From Mesorhizobium qingshengii (GTDB taxonomy: Bacteria; Pseudomonadota; Alphaproteobacteria; Rhizobiales; Rhizobiaceae): a DNA stretch of 35,878 nucleotides. The translations under genes and the position numbers were made by a program. The notes under the pieces are model-generated. The model saw nothing but the letters and a program-made list of their open reading frames with translations, did not search any database and was not told where the DNA came from. This document shows positions 24,057 to 31,271 of this stretch, in pieces. The stretch lies in assembly GCF_900103325.1 (NCBI RefSeq), contig NZ_FMXM01000035.1:1-35878 (forward strand). The letters are read 5' to 3'. Positions within the stretch are counted from its first letter, which is position 1. Each line of letters begins with the position of its first letter.

Positions 24057-24686
24057 ATGACAACCGTCAAATTCACCGCGATGAAGGATGGCGACAAGGA
24101 CGATTATGAGTTCCTGACCGCCCATGAAATCGACTATGCGGCCAGGACCGGCGAGCGGCTGCTCGATGCGCTGGTGCAGCTCGACGAGGGCCTGTCGGGC
24201 TACAAGATCACCCGGCTCGGCCATTCGCTGCAGGCGGCGACGCGCGCCTGGCGCGATGGCGCCGACAGCGACTGGATCGCCTGCGCGCTGCTGCACGACA
24301 TCGGCGACATCTACGCGCCCTACAATCACGATGAATACGCCGCTTCGATCCTGAAGCCCTTCGTGCGCGAGCAATGCACCTGGGTGGTGGAAAAGCACGG
24401 CGACTTCCAGCGCCTCTATTACGCCCATCATCTTGGCGGCAATCGCCATGCCCGCGACCGCTTTGCCGGCCATGCCTATTTCGACGATTGCGACCAGTTC
24501 TGCGAACGCTGGGACCAGTCGAGCTTCGACCCCGACTACGACACGCTGCCGATCGAATTCTTCCGGCCCTTCGTGCTCGAAATCTTTGCCCGCAAGGCCT
24601 ACGACCCGTCCGTGATCCGCGTCGGCGAGCGCGTGCCTCTCATTGATCCCCAGACAGCCACGACAAGAACCGGAGCTTCCGCATGA
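24057..24686 (+). CDS. HD-domain protein, possible diiron oxygenase, in the carnitine operon
   Basis: A 209-residue HD-domain protein. Likely metal ligands are H56 (GHSLQAAT), H80-D81 (LLHDIGD), H91 (NHDEY), H114 (EKHGDF) and D153 (ERWDQ), a spacing seen in PhnZ/TmpB-type mixed-valent diiron oxygenases rather than phosphohydrolases. The Glu that PhnZ uses for substrate lies seven residues before the first His; here that position is Y49. It sits between the BKACE and carnitine dehydrogenase genes, the place where some bacteria encode betainyl-CoA thioesterase. ATGA overlap with the next gene. Its reaction is unknown. Confidence 0.8.
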   Translation: MTTVKFTAMKDGDKDDYEFLTAHEIDYAARTGERLLDALVQLDEGLSGYKITRLGHSLQAATRAWRDGADSDWIACALLHDIGDIYAPYNHDEYAASILKPFVREQCTWVVEKHGDFQRLYYAHHLGGNRHARDRFAGHAYFDDCDQFCERWDQSSFDPDYDTLPIEFFRPFVLEIFARKAYDPSVIRVGERVPLIDPQTATTRTGASA

Positions 24687-25786
24687 GCATCATCAACAAG
24701 GCAGCCGCCATCGGCGGCGGTGTCATCGGCGCCGGCTGGGTGGCGCGGCTTTTGCTCAACGGCATTGACGTGTCGATCTTCGATCCCGATCCGGAAGCGT
24801 CGCGCAAGGTCTCGGAAGTGATGAAGGGCGCGCGCCGCGCCTACAAGCAGATGGTTCCCGGCGGCCTGCCCAAGGAAGGCAAGCTGACCTTCGCCAAGAC
24901 CATCGCCGAGGCGGTGGCCGATGCTGACTTCATCCAGGAAAGCGTGCCGGAGCGGCTCGACCTCAAGCACCGCGTGCTGGCCGAGATCGACGCCCATGCG
25001 CCGGCCAATGCTATCGTCGGCTCCTCGACCTCCGGCATCAAGCCGACCGACATGCAGGTGGCGATGAAGAAGCACCCGGAACGGCTGGTCGTCGGCCATC
25101 CGTTCAACCCGGTCTATCTCCTGCCGCTGGTCGAGATCGTCGGCGGCGAACAGACCTTTCCGGAGGCGATCGAGGTCGCCAAGGAGATCTACGCCTCGAT
25201 CGGCATGAAGCCGGTGGTGATCCGCAAGGAAATCGAGGCCTTTGTCGGCGACCGCCTGCTTGAGGCGGCATGGCGCGAGGCACTGTGGCTGATCAAGGAC
25301 GGCATCTGCACGGTCGAGGAACTCGACGACATCATGCGCTATGGCTTCGGCCTGCGCTGGGCGCAGATGGGCATGTTCCAGGTCTATCGCGTCGCCGGTG
25401 GCGAAGCCGGCATGCGCCACTTCATGGCCCAGTTCGGCCCGTGCCTGAAATGGCCATGGACCAAGCTGATGGATGTGCCGGAGTTCAACGACGAGCTGGT
25501 CGACCTGATCGCCACGCAGTCGGACGACCAGGCGCACGGCCTGTCGATCCGCGAGCTGGAAAAAATCCGCGACGACAATCTGGTCGCGATCATGGACGCA
25601 CTGTCGAAGCAGAACAAAGGCAAGGGCTGGGGTGCCGGCGCCTTGCACAAGGATTACACCAGGCAGCTGGCCAAGCTGGCGGCGAAGAAGCCGACGGCTT
25701 CCAAGGCGGCCGAGAAGGCCAAGGCCTCCAAGCCGGTGAAGAAAGCCGAGAAGCCGAAGAAAAAGACCGGCAAGAAGAAAGGCTGA
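24683..25786 (+). CDS. cdhA: L-carnitine dehydrogenase with Lys-rich C-terminal tail
   Basis: A 367-residue protein of the 3-hydroxyacyl-CoA-dehydrogenase fold, oxidising L-carnitine to 3-dehydrocarnitine with NAD+. Recognised by GGGVIGAGWVARLL (Rossmann loop), ADFIQESVPERLDLK, SSTSGI, VGHPFNPVYLLPLVE, FVGDRLLEAAWREALWL and AGMRHFMAQFGP, all close to Pseudomonas CdhA. Residues 331-367 are a low-complexity tail with 16 Lys of 37. As I recall, several rhizobial carnitine dehydrogenases carry a fused thioesterase at this end; it is absent here. Four-base overlap with the upstream HD gene shows coupling. Confidence 0.9.
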   Translation: MSIINKAAAIGGGVIGAGWVARLLLNGIDVSIFDPDPEASRKVSEVMKGARRAYKQMVPGGLPKEGKLTFAKTIAEAVADADFIQESVPERLDLKHRVLAEIDAHAPANAIVGSSTSGIKPTDMQVAMKKHPERLVVGHPFNPVYLLPLVEIVGGEQTFPEAIEVAKEIYASIGMKPVVIRKEIEAFVGDRLLEAAWREALWLIKDGICTVEELDDIMRYGFGLRWAQMGMFQVYRVAGGEAGMRHFMAQFGPCLKWPWTKLMDVPEFNDELVDLIATQSDDQAHGLSIRELEKIRDDNLVAIMDALSKQNKGKGWGAGALHKDYTRQLAKLAAKKPTASKAAEKAKASKPVKKAEKPKKKTGKKKG

Positions 25787-25790
25787 GAGC

Positions 25791-26954
25791 ATGGATTTCG
25801 GTCTGTCGGAGGAACAGAGGCTCATTGTCGAGACGACGCGCGCCTTCGTCGAGAACGAGCTTTATCCGCATGAGCGCGAGGTGGAACGCACCGGCGTGCT
25901 GCGCCGCGAGCTGATCGAGGAGCTCAAGGCCAAGGCGATCGAGGCCGGGCTCTACGCCGCCAACATGCCGGCCGACGTCGGCGGCGCGGGCCTGGATACA
26001 GTGACCTGGCTGCTCTACGAAAAGGAACTCGGCCGCGCCAACTACGCACTGCACTGGACCTGCGTGGCGCGTCCCTCCAACATCCTTTTGGCCGGCACCC
26101 CGGAGCAGCGTGAGAAATACCTTTTCCCGTGCATCCGTGGTGAAAAATGGGACTGCCTGGCGATGACCGAGCCGGGCGCCGGCTCCGACCTGCGCGGCAT
26201 GAAGGCGACCGCCGTGCAGGATGGCGACGACTGGGTGCTGAACGGCACCAAGCACTTTATCTCCCATGCCGATCTCGCCGATTTCGCCATCGTCTTCATG
26301 GCCTCAGGCGAGGAAGAGTCCGCGCGTGGAAAGCGCAAGAAGATTACCGCCTTTTTCGTCGACAAGGGCACCAAGGGTTTTGCCGTCCGCGACGGCTATC
26401 GCAACGTCTCGCACCGCGGCTACACCAACGCCATCCTCGAATTCGACGATTGCCGGCTGCCGGCAAGCCAGGTTCTCGGCGAGGTCCACAAGGGATTCGA
26501 TGTCGCCAATTCCTGGCTCGGCGCGACCCGCCTGCAGGTCGGCGCCACCTGTCTCGGCCGCGCCGAGCGGGCGCTTGGCCATGCCGTCGAATATGCCGCG
26601 CAGCGCCAGCAGTTCGGCCAGCAGATCGGCAAGTTCCAAGGCGTGTCGTTCAAGCTCGCCGACATGGCGACCGAACTGAAGGCCGCCGACCTGATGGTGT
26701 TCGAAGCCGGCTGGAAGTACGATCAGGGCACCGTCACCGAACAGGACATGGCCATGGCCAAGCTGAAGGCCACCGAAATGCTCGCCTTCGTCGCCGACGA
26801 GGCGATCCAGATCCATGGTGGCATGGGGCTGATGGACGATCTGCCGCTGGAGCGCATCTGGCGCGACGCGCGTGTCGAGCGCATCTGGGAAGGCACGTCG
26901 GAAATCCAGCGCCACATCATTTCGCGGGCGCTGCTGCGCCCGTTTGGAGCCTGA
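25791..26954 (+). CDS. Acyl-CoA dehydrogenase, probably for gamma-butyrobetainyl-CoA
   Basis: A 387-residue FAD acyl-CoA dehydrogenase. It shows MTEPGAGSDLRG, the C-terminal IHGGMGLMDDLPLERIWRD and IWEGTSEIQR. E367 stands at the place of the MCAD catalytic base. As recalled, E. coli CaiA lacks Glu there and works as a reductase, so this enzyme more likely oxidises an acyl-CoA. With CaiD downstream, gamma-butyrobetainyl-CoA to crotonobetainyl-CoA is the best guess. Four bases separate it from cdhA. A general acyl-CoA role cannot be excluded. Confidence 0.82.
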   Translation: MDFGLSEEQRLIVETTRAFVENELYPHEREVERTGVLRRELIEELKAKAIEAGLYAANMPADVGGAGLDTVTWLLYEKELGRANYALHWTCVARPSNILLAGTPEQREKYLFPCIRGEKWDCLAMTEPGAGSDLRGMKATAVQDGDDWVLNGTKHFISHADLADFAIVFMASGEEESARGKRKKITAFFVDKGTKGFAVRDGYRNVSHRGYTNAILEFDDCRLPASQVLGEVHKGFDVANSWLGATRLQVGATCLGRAERALGHAVEYAAQRQQFGQQIGKFQGVSFKLADMATELKAADLMVFEAGWKYDQGTVTEQDMAMAKLKATEMLAFVADEAIQIHGGMGLMDDLPLERIWRDARVERIWEGTSEIQRHIISRALLRPFGA

Positions 26955-26956
26955 TA

Positions 26957-29035
26957 ATGCACAAGCTAGAGCGTCTCCTGCGGCCGAAGTCGATCGCCGT
27001 CTTCGGCGGTGCGCAGGCCGCGGCTGTCGTCGCGCAATCGATCAAGATGGGCTTTGCCGGTGATATCTGGCCTGTGCACCCGACCAAGGACGAGGTCGCC
27101 GGCCGCAAGGCCTATCGTTCGGTGGCCGAGCTGCCCGGCGCGCCTGATGCCGCCTTTGTCGGCGTCAACCGGCACCTGACCATCGAGGTGATAAAGGCGC
27201 TGGCCGAACGCGGCGCCGGCGGCGCCGTCTGCTTTGCCGCCGGCTTCCTCGAGACCGAGGCTTATGACGATGACGGCCAGCGGCTGCAGGCCGAACTGGT
27301 CGCAGCGGCGGGCCAGATGCCGATCATCGGGCCGAACTGCTATGGCCTGATCAACTACGCTGACGGCGCGCTTCTGTGGCCCGACCAGCATGGCGGCATC
27401 CGGCTGGCCGAGGGTGGCAAAGGCGTCGCCATCATCACCCAGTCGTCCAACATCGCCATCAACATGACGATGCAGAAGCGCGGCCTGCCGATCGCCTTTT
27501 TGATGACCGCCGGCAACCAGGCGCAGACCGGCCTGTCCGAAATGGCGCTCGGCCTGATCGAGGACGAGCGGGTCACGTCGCTCGGCCTGCATATCGAGGC
27601 CTTTGATTCGGTAGCCGGCTTCGAACGGCTGGCGGCGCGGGCGCGCGAACTGAAGAAGCCGATCATCGCCATGAAGGTTGGCCGCTCCGAACAGGCGCGG
27701 CAGGCGACCGTCTCGCACACCGCCTCGCTCGCCGGCTCGGATGCGGCATCGGGCGCCTTCCTGAGGCGTCTCGGCATAGCGCGTGTCGATTCGATTCCCG
27801 CCTTCATCGAGGCACTGAAGCTTCTGCACATCACCGGTCCGCTGCCCGGCTATCGGCTGTCGTCGATGAGCTGCTCAGGCGGCGAGGCATCGGTGATGGC
27901 CGACAGCGCCGAAGGGCGCTGGGTCAACTTCCCGGTTCTGACCGACAAGCACCGCGCCCATGTCAAATCGACGCTCGGGCCGCTGGTGGCGGTGGCCAAT
28001 CCGCTCGACTACCACACCTTCATCTGGAACAACGAGCCGGCAATGACCGCCACCTTCACCGCCATGGTGTCAGGCGGCTTCGATCTCAACATGCTGGTGC
28101 TCGATTTTCCCCGCCCCGACCGCTGTTCGGACACCGACTGGTGGGCGACGCTGCGCGCTTTCGAATCGGCGCTGAAGACCAACAAGGCGCAAGGCGCGAT
28201 CGTCTCCTCGTTGCCGGAGAACCTGCCTGAGGAATACACAGCCGGGTTGATGGCACGCGGAATGGTGCCGTTGTTCGGTATTTCCGAGGCGATGGACGCC
28301 GCCCAGGCGGCAGCCTTCATCGGCTGGGCGTGGCACGAGCCGCAGGCACTGCCGATCGACACCTCGGCTGCCGGCGCACCCGGCGGCGACCACGTCACCC
28401 CCGACGAGGCCGAGGCGAAGGCACGGCTGATCAAGGCGGGCCTGCCGGTGCCGAAAGGTGAACGCGCCGGCAGTGCGGTCGAGGCGGTGATCTCGTCGAT
28501 GGCGCTCGGCTTTCCGGTAGCGCTGAAGGCGCTGGGCGTTACCCACAAATCCGAGGTCGGCGCTGTCAGGCTCAATCTCAAGGACGCCGAATCCGTCAGC
28601 ACGGCGGCGCATGACTTGCTGCCGCTCGGCACCGGACTCTATGTCGAGCGCATGGTGCGCGACGGTGTCGCCGAACTGATCGTCGGCTTCACCCGCGATC
28701 CGATGTTCGGCGCGGTGATGACGCTGGGCACCGGTGGCGTGCTGGTCGAGCTGTTGCGCGACAGCGTCACGCTCATGCTGCCGGCAACCCGCGACGACAT
28801 CGAGGCGGCCTTGCGCGGCCTGAAACTCTATCCGCTGCTCGAAGGCTATCGCGGCCGGCCGAAAGCCGATGTCGCCGCGGCCATCGACGCCATCTCGGGC
28901 ATTGCCGCCTTCGTGCAGAAGAATGCCGGCGAGATCGAGGAACTCGATATCAACCCGCTGATCGTCTGCGCCGAGGGCAAGGGTGCCTGGATCGCCGACG
29001 CGCTGCTGGTGCTGGGAGACAAGAAGAATGGCTGA
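26957..29035 (+). CDS. ADP-forming acyl-CoA synthetase (fused alpha-beta type)
   Basis: A 692-residue NDP-forming acyl-CoA ligase. The N-terminal CoA-binding Rossmann domain begins LRPKSIAVFGG, the succinyl-CoA-synthetase-like domains contain the phosphohistidine H254 in VSHTASLAGSD, and the C-terminal ATP-grasp part contains THKSEVGAV and EELDINPLIV. It activates carboxylates to CoA esters with ATP, giving ADP and phosphate. In enteric bacteria carnitine derivatives are activated by AMP-forming CaiC or CoA-transferase CaiB; neither is present here, so this enzyme probably replaces them for carnitine, crotonobetaine or gamma-butyrobetaine. Its stop overlaps the caiD start by eight bases. Confidence 0.87.
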   Translation: MHKLERLLRPKSIAVFGGAQAAAVVAQSIKMGFAGDIWPVHPTKDEVAGRKAYRSVAELPGAPDAAFVGVNRHLTIEVIKALAERGAGGAVCFAAGFLETEAYDDDGQRLQAELVAAAGQMPIIGPNCYGLINYADGALLWPDQHGGIRLAEGGKGVAIITQSSNIAINMTMQKRGLPIAFLMTAGNQAQTGLSEMALGLIEDERVTSLGLHIEAFDSVAGFERLAARARELKKPIIAMKVGRSEQARQATVSHTASLAGSDAASGAFLRRLGIARVDSIPAFIEALKLLHITGPLPGYRLSSMSCSGGEASVMADSAEGRWVNFPVLTDKHRAHVKSTLGPLVAVANPLDYHTFIWNNEPAMTATFTAMVSGGFDLNMLVLDFPRPDRCSDTDWWATLRAFESALKTNKAQGAIVSSLPENLPEEYTAGLMARGMVPLFGISEAMDAAQAAAFIGWAWHEPQALPIDTSAAGAPGGDHVTPDEAEAKARLIKAGLPVPKGERAGSAVEAVISSMALGFPVALKALGVTHKSEVGAVRLNLKDAESVSTAAHDLLPLGTGLYVERMVRDGVAELIVGFTRDPMFGAVMTLGTGGVLVELLRDSVTLMLPATRDDIEAALRGLKLYPLLEGYRGRPKADVAAAIDAISGIAAFVQKNAGEIEELDINPLIVCAEGKGAWIADALLVLGDKKNG

Positions 29036-29810
29036 CGTCATCACCACTCGCCGCGACGGCACGATCCTCGAGGTCACGCTCGACCGGCCCAAGGCCAATG
29101 CCATCGACCTGAAGACATCGCGGCTGATGGGCGAGACCTTCAAGGCGTTCCGCGACGACCCCGCCTTGCGCGTTGCCATCGTCAAGACCGCCGGCGACAA
29201 GTTCTTCAGCGCCGGCTGGGACCTGAAGGCCGCCGCCGGCGGCGATGCTGTCGACGGCGACTATGGCGTTGGCGGCTTTGCCGGTCTGCAGGAACTGCGC
29301 GACCTCAACAAACCTGTCATCGCTTGCGTCAACGGCATGGCGGTCGGCGGCGGCTTCGAGCTGGCGCTGTCCTGCGACCTCATCTACGCCTCCGATCACT
29401 CATCGTTCGCGCTGCCTGAAATCCGCGCCGGCACGCTGGCCGACGCGGCGACGATCAAACTGCCGAAACGCATCCCCTATCATGTCGCTATGGACCTTCT
29501 GCTCACCGGACGCTGGATGGATGTCGCCGAGGCCCATCGCTGGGGCCTGGTCAACGAAGTGCTGCCCAAGGAGAAGCTCGAGGACCGGGTCTGGGAAATC
29601 GCCCGGCTGCTCGCCAGCGGCCCGCCGCTGGTGTTTGCCGCGATCAAGGAGACGGCGCGGGTGGCCGAGGCGCTCAGCTTCCAGGATGCGATGAACCGGG
29701 TGACGCGCCGCCAGCTGCCGACGGTCGATGCCCTCTACGGCTCCGAGGACAATATGGAAGGCTTTCGCGCCTTCGCCGAAAAGCGCGACCCGGTGTGGAA
29801 GGGGAAGTGA
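29028..29810 (+). CDS. caiD: Carnitinyl-CoA dehydratase (CaiD)
   Basis: A 260-residue crotonase-fold enzyme. It resembles E. coli CaiD strongly: TLDRPKANAID, KFFSAGWDLKAAA, GGFAGL, GGGFELAL and the last residues AFAEKRDPVWKGK. The catalytic pair E111 and E131 fall at the same numbers as in E. coli. It interconverts crotonobetainyl-CoA and L-carnitinyl-CoA. It starts inside the end of the ligase gene (ATGGCTGA overlap). In this aerobic setting it would hydrate crotonobetainyl-CoA and feed carnitine to the dehydrogenase. Confidence 0.92.
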   Translation: MADVITTRRDGTILEVTLDRPKANAIDLKTSRLMGETFKAFRDDPALRVAIVKTAGDKFFSAGWDLKAAAGGDAVDGDYGVGGFAGLQELRDLNKPVIACVNGMAVGGGFELALSCDLIYASDHSSFALPEIRAGTLADAATIKLPKRIPYHVAMDLLLTGRWMDVAEAHRWGLVNEVLPKEKLEDRVWEIARLLASGPPLVFAAIKETARVAEALSFQDAMNRVTRRQLPTVDALYGSEDNMEGFRAFAEKRDPVWKGK

Positions 29811-29814
29811 CCCA

Positions 29815-29926
29815 CTTTACCCTCCCCTCGATGGGGAGGGTCGGACCAAAGGTCCGGGGTGGGGTAACGCGCCACCACCCCCACCCGCCGCTTCGCGGCG
29901 ACCTCCCCCATCAAGGGGAGGTAAAG
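29815..29926. repeat. 112-bp inverted-repeat element between caiD and the hydrolase
   Basis: Outer arms ctttaccctcccctcgatgg (from 29815) and, inverted, ccatcaaggggaggtaaag (to 29926) match with few differences. Inside are ggacc-aaa-ggtcc and cgccgc-ttc-gcggcg hairpins. This is a common style of mesorhizobial intergenic palindrome. Its right end overlaps the AAGGAG (29924-29929) used as ribosome binding site by the gene at 29934. The apparent small frames inside it are not genes. Confidence 0.78.
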
Positions 29927-29933
29927 GAGTTCC

Positions 29934-30872
29934 ATGACCGACTACAAGAAACTGATCGACGCCGAGACCTGGGCCTTCATCGAACGGACCAATTCCTATT
30001 ATCCGCCCGACACGATCGATTACACGATCGCGCAACAGCGCGAGATCTACGACCGCATGTGCCGCGAATTCTTTGCCGGCTATCCGCAGGGCGTGACGGT
30101 AGAAACGACCGCGATTGCAACGCCCACGCACGATGTCCAGATCCGTATCTATCGAAGCGCGCGTCAAGCAGCAGTGACGGTGCTCTATTTCCATGGCGGC
30201 GGTTTTATCCTTGGCGGACTGGACAGCCATGACGATGTCTGCGCCGAGCTCAGCGCCCGCACCGGCTATGAGGTGGTTTCTGTCGACTACCGGCTGGCGC
30301 CGGAACACCTGCATCCGGCGGCCTTCGACGACGCGACGAGAGCCTTCGAGTGGGCGGCTACAACCCGATCGCACCCTATTGTGCTTTGCGGCGACAGCGC
30401 CGGCGGCAATCTTGCCGCTGCCGTCAGCCATGCGACACGCGGCCATCCGCGCAAGCCGGTCGGCCAGGTGCTGATCTATCCCGGCCTCGGCGGCGACCGA
30501 TCAAAGGGATCCTATCTCAGGCATGCCGAAGCGCCGATGCTGACCATGCGAGATCTCGAATTCTACAAGCACATCCGCACCGGCGGGCAGGAGCGCAGCG
30601 GCGACGCGACGCTCGCGCCGCTTGCCGACACCGACTTCTCCAACCTGCCGCCGACGGTGCTTGTCACCGCAGAATGCGACCCGCTGTCGTCTGACGGTGA
30701 GACCTACCGCGACCGTATCGTCGCGGCAGGCGGGCGCGCCACCTGGTTCGAGGAACCGGGGCTGGTGCATGGCTATCTCAGAGCCCGGCACACGGTTGGC
30801 CGCGCCCGCGCGAGCTTTACCCGGATCGTCGATGCGGTAGCCGCCCTTGGTAAGGGCGCATGGCTCGGGTGA
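29934..30872 (+). CDS. Alpha/beta hydrolase (HSL type), possible acylcarnitine esterase
   Basis: A 312-residue esterase of the hormone-sensitive-lipase family: oxyanion motif HGGG (87-90), nucleophile S155 in GDSAGG, Asp in ECDPLSSDG and His in LVHGYL near the C-terminus. No signal peptide. In Pseudomonas the carnitine locus includes an alpha/beta hydrolase that releases carnitine from short-chain acylcarnitines; the position here, right after caiD on the same strand, suggests a similar job. That is inference; HSL-type esterases are broad. Confidence 0.82.
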   Translation: MTDYKKLIDAETWAFIERTNSYYPPDTIDYTIAQQREIYDRMCREFFAGYPQGVTVETTAIATPTHDVQIRIYRSARQAAVTVLYFHGGGFILGGLDSHDDVCAELSARTGYEVVSVDYRLAPEHLHPAAFDDATRAFEWAATTRSHPIVLCGDSAGGNLAAAVSHATRGHPRKPVGQVLIYPGLGGDRSKGSYLRHAEAPMLTMRDLEFYKHIRTGGQERSGDATLAPLADTDFSNLPPTVLVTAECDPLSSDGETYRDRIVAAGGRATWFEEPGLVHGYLRARHTVGRARASFTRIVDAVAALGKGAWLG

Positions 30873-30951
30873 GCGATTTCGCCCTCCCCTGAGAGAGACG
30901 ATGGCACTGACGTCATCCGATGCGGGCCCGCCATTCCGGAGTTCGTTCGGC

Positions 30952-30985
30952 TTGACACCTGAGTTATTAATATGCAGACTGCATA
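30952..30985 (+). promoter_or_regulatory. Orphan promoter-like site with a perfect dyad
   Basis: A consensus TTGACA (30952-30957) is followed 13 bases later by the perfect dyad tatgcag-a-ctgcata (30971-30985) in an AT-rich patch (about 30960-31000). Dyads of this size are typical operators for GntR-type or similar repressors. It lies between two convergent genes, where a promoter is not expected. No convincing -10 box at 16-18 spacing. Confidence 0.35.
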
Positions 30986-30991
30986 CATATT

Positions 30992-31171
30992 ATGAAAACA
31001 GAGCCGGACAACCTCATGCAACGCCTGCCGCTGATCGCTGCCTTTGTCGAGCCTTTCGATCTGCTCCGCTGCATCTCGCCGCTGCCACGTCATCAACAGG
31101 GACGACGCATCGAAGGGCCAAAGCCGGATCGCCGCGAGAGCCCTGCGCCCCGGATACGGACGCCAAAGTGA
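30992..31171 (+). pseudogene. Possible gene remnant downstream of the orphan dyad
   Basis: A 59-codon frame beginning MKTEPDNLMQRLPLIAAFVE and losing protein-like character after about residue 35, where Arg and Pro dominate. It has no clear ribosome binding site. It may be the decayed start of a lost gene whose promoter survives at 30952-30985. The remainder of the 30873-31271 gap holds nothing else I can support. Confidence 0.22.
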
Positions 31172-31271
31172 CGCGAGGCGCCGCCTGAGGCGCTGGCATA
31201 GGTCGAGGCGCAATGCGGCGCCGCGCTTGATATGTGGTAACCAGGCCGGGAAATCAGACCACGCGATGGCG

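Noticed and set aside
29735..29935. Minus-strand small frame between caiD and the hydrolase
   Set aside because: It lies over a dispersed inverted repeat and the end of caiD; such frames recur in this repeat type and are not genes.
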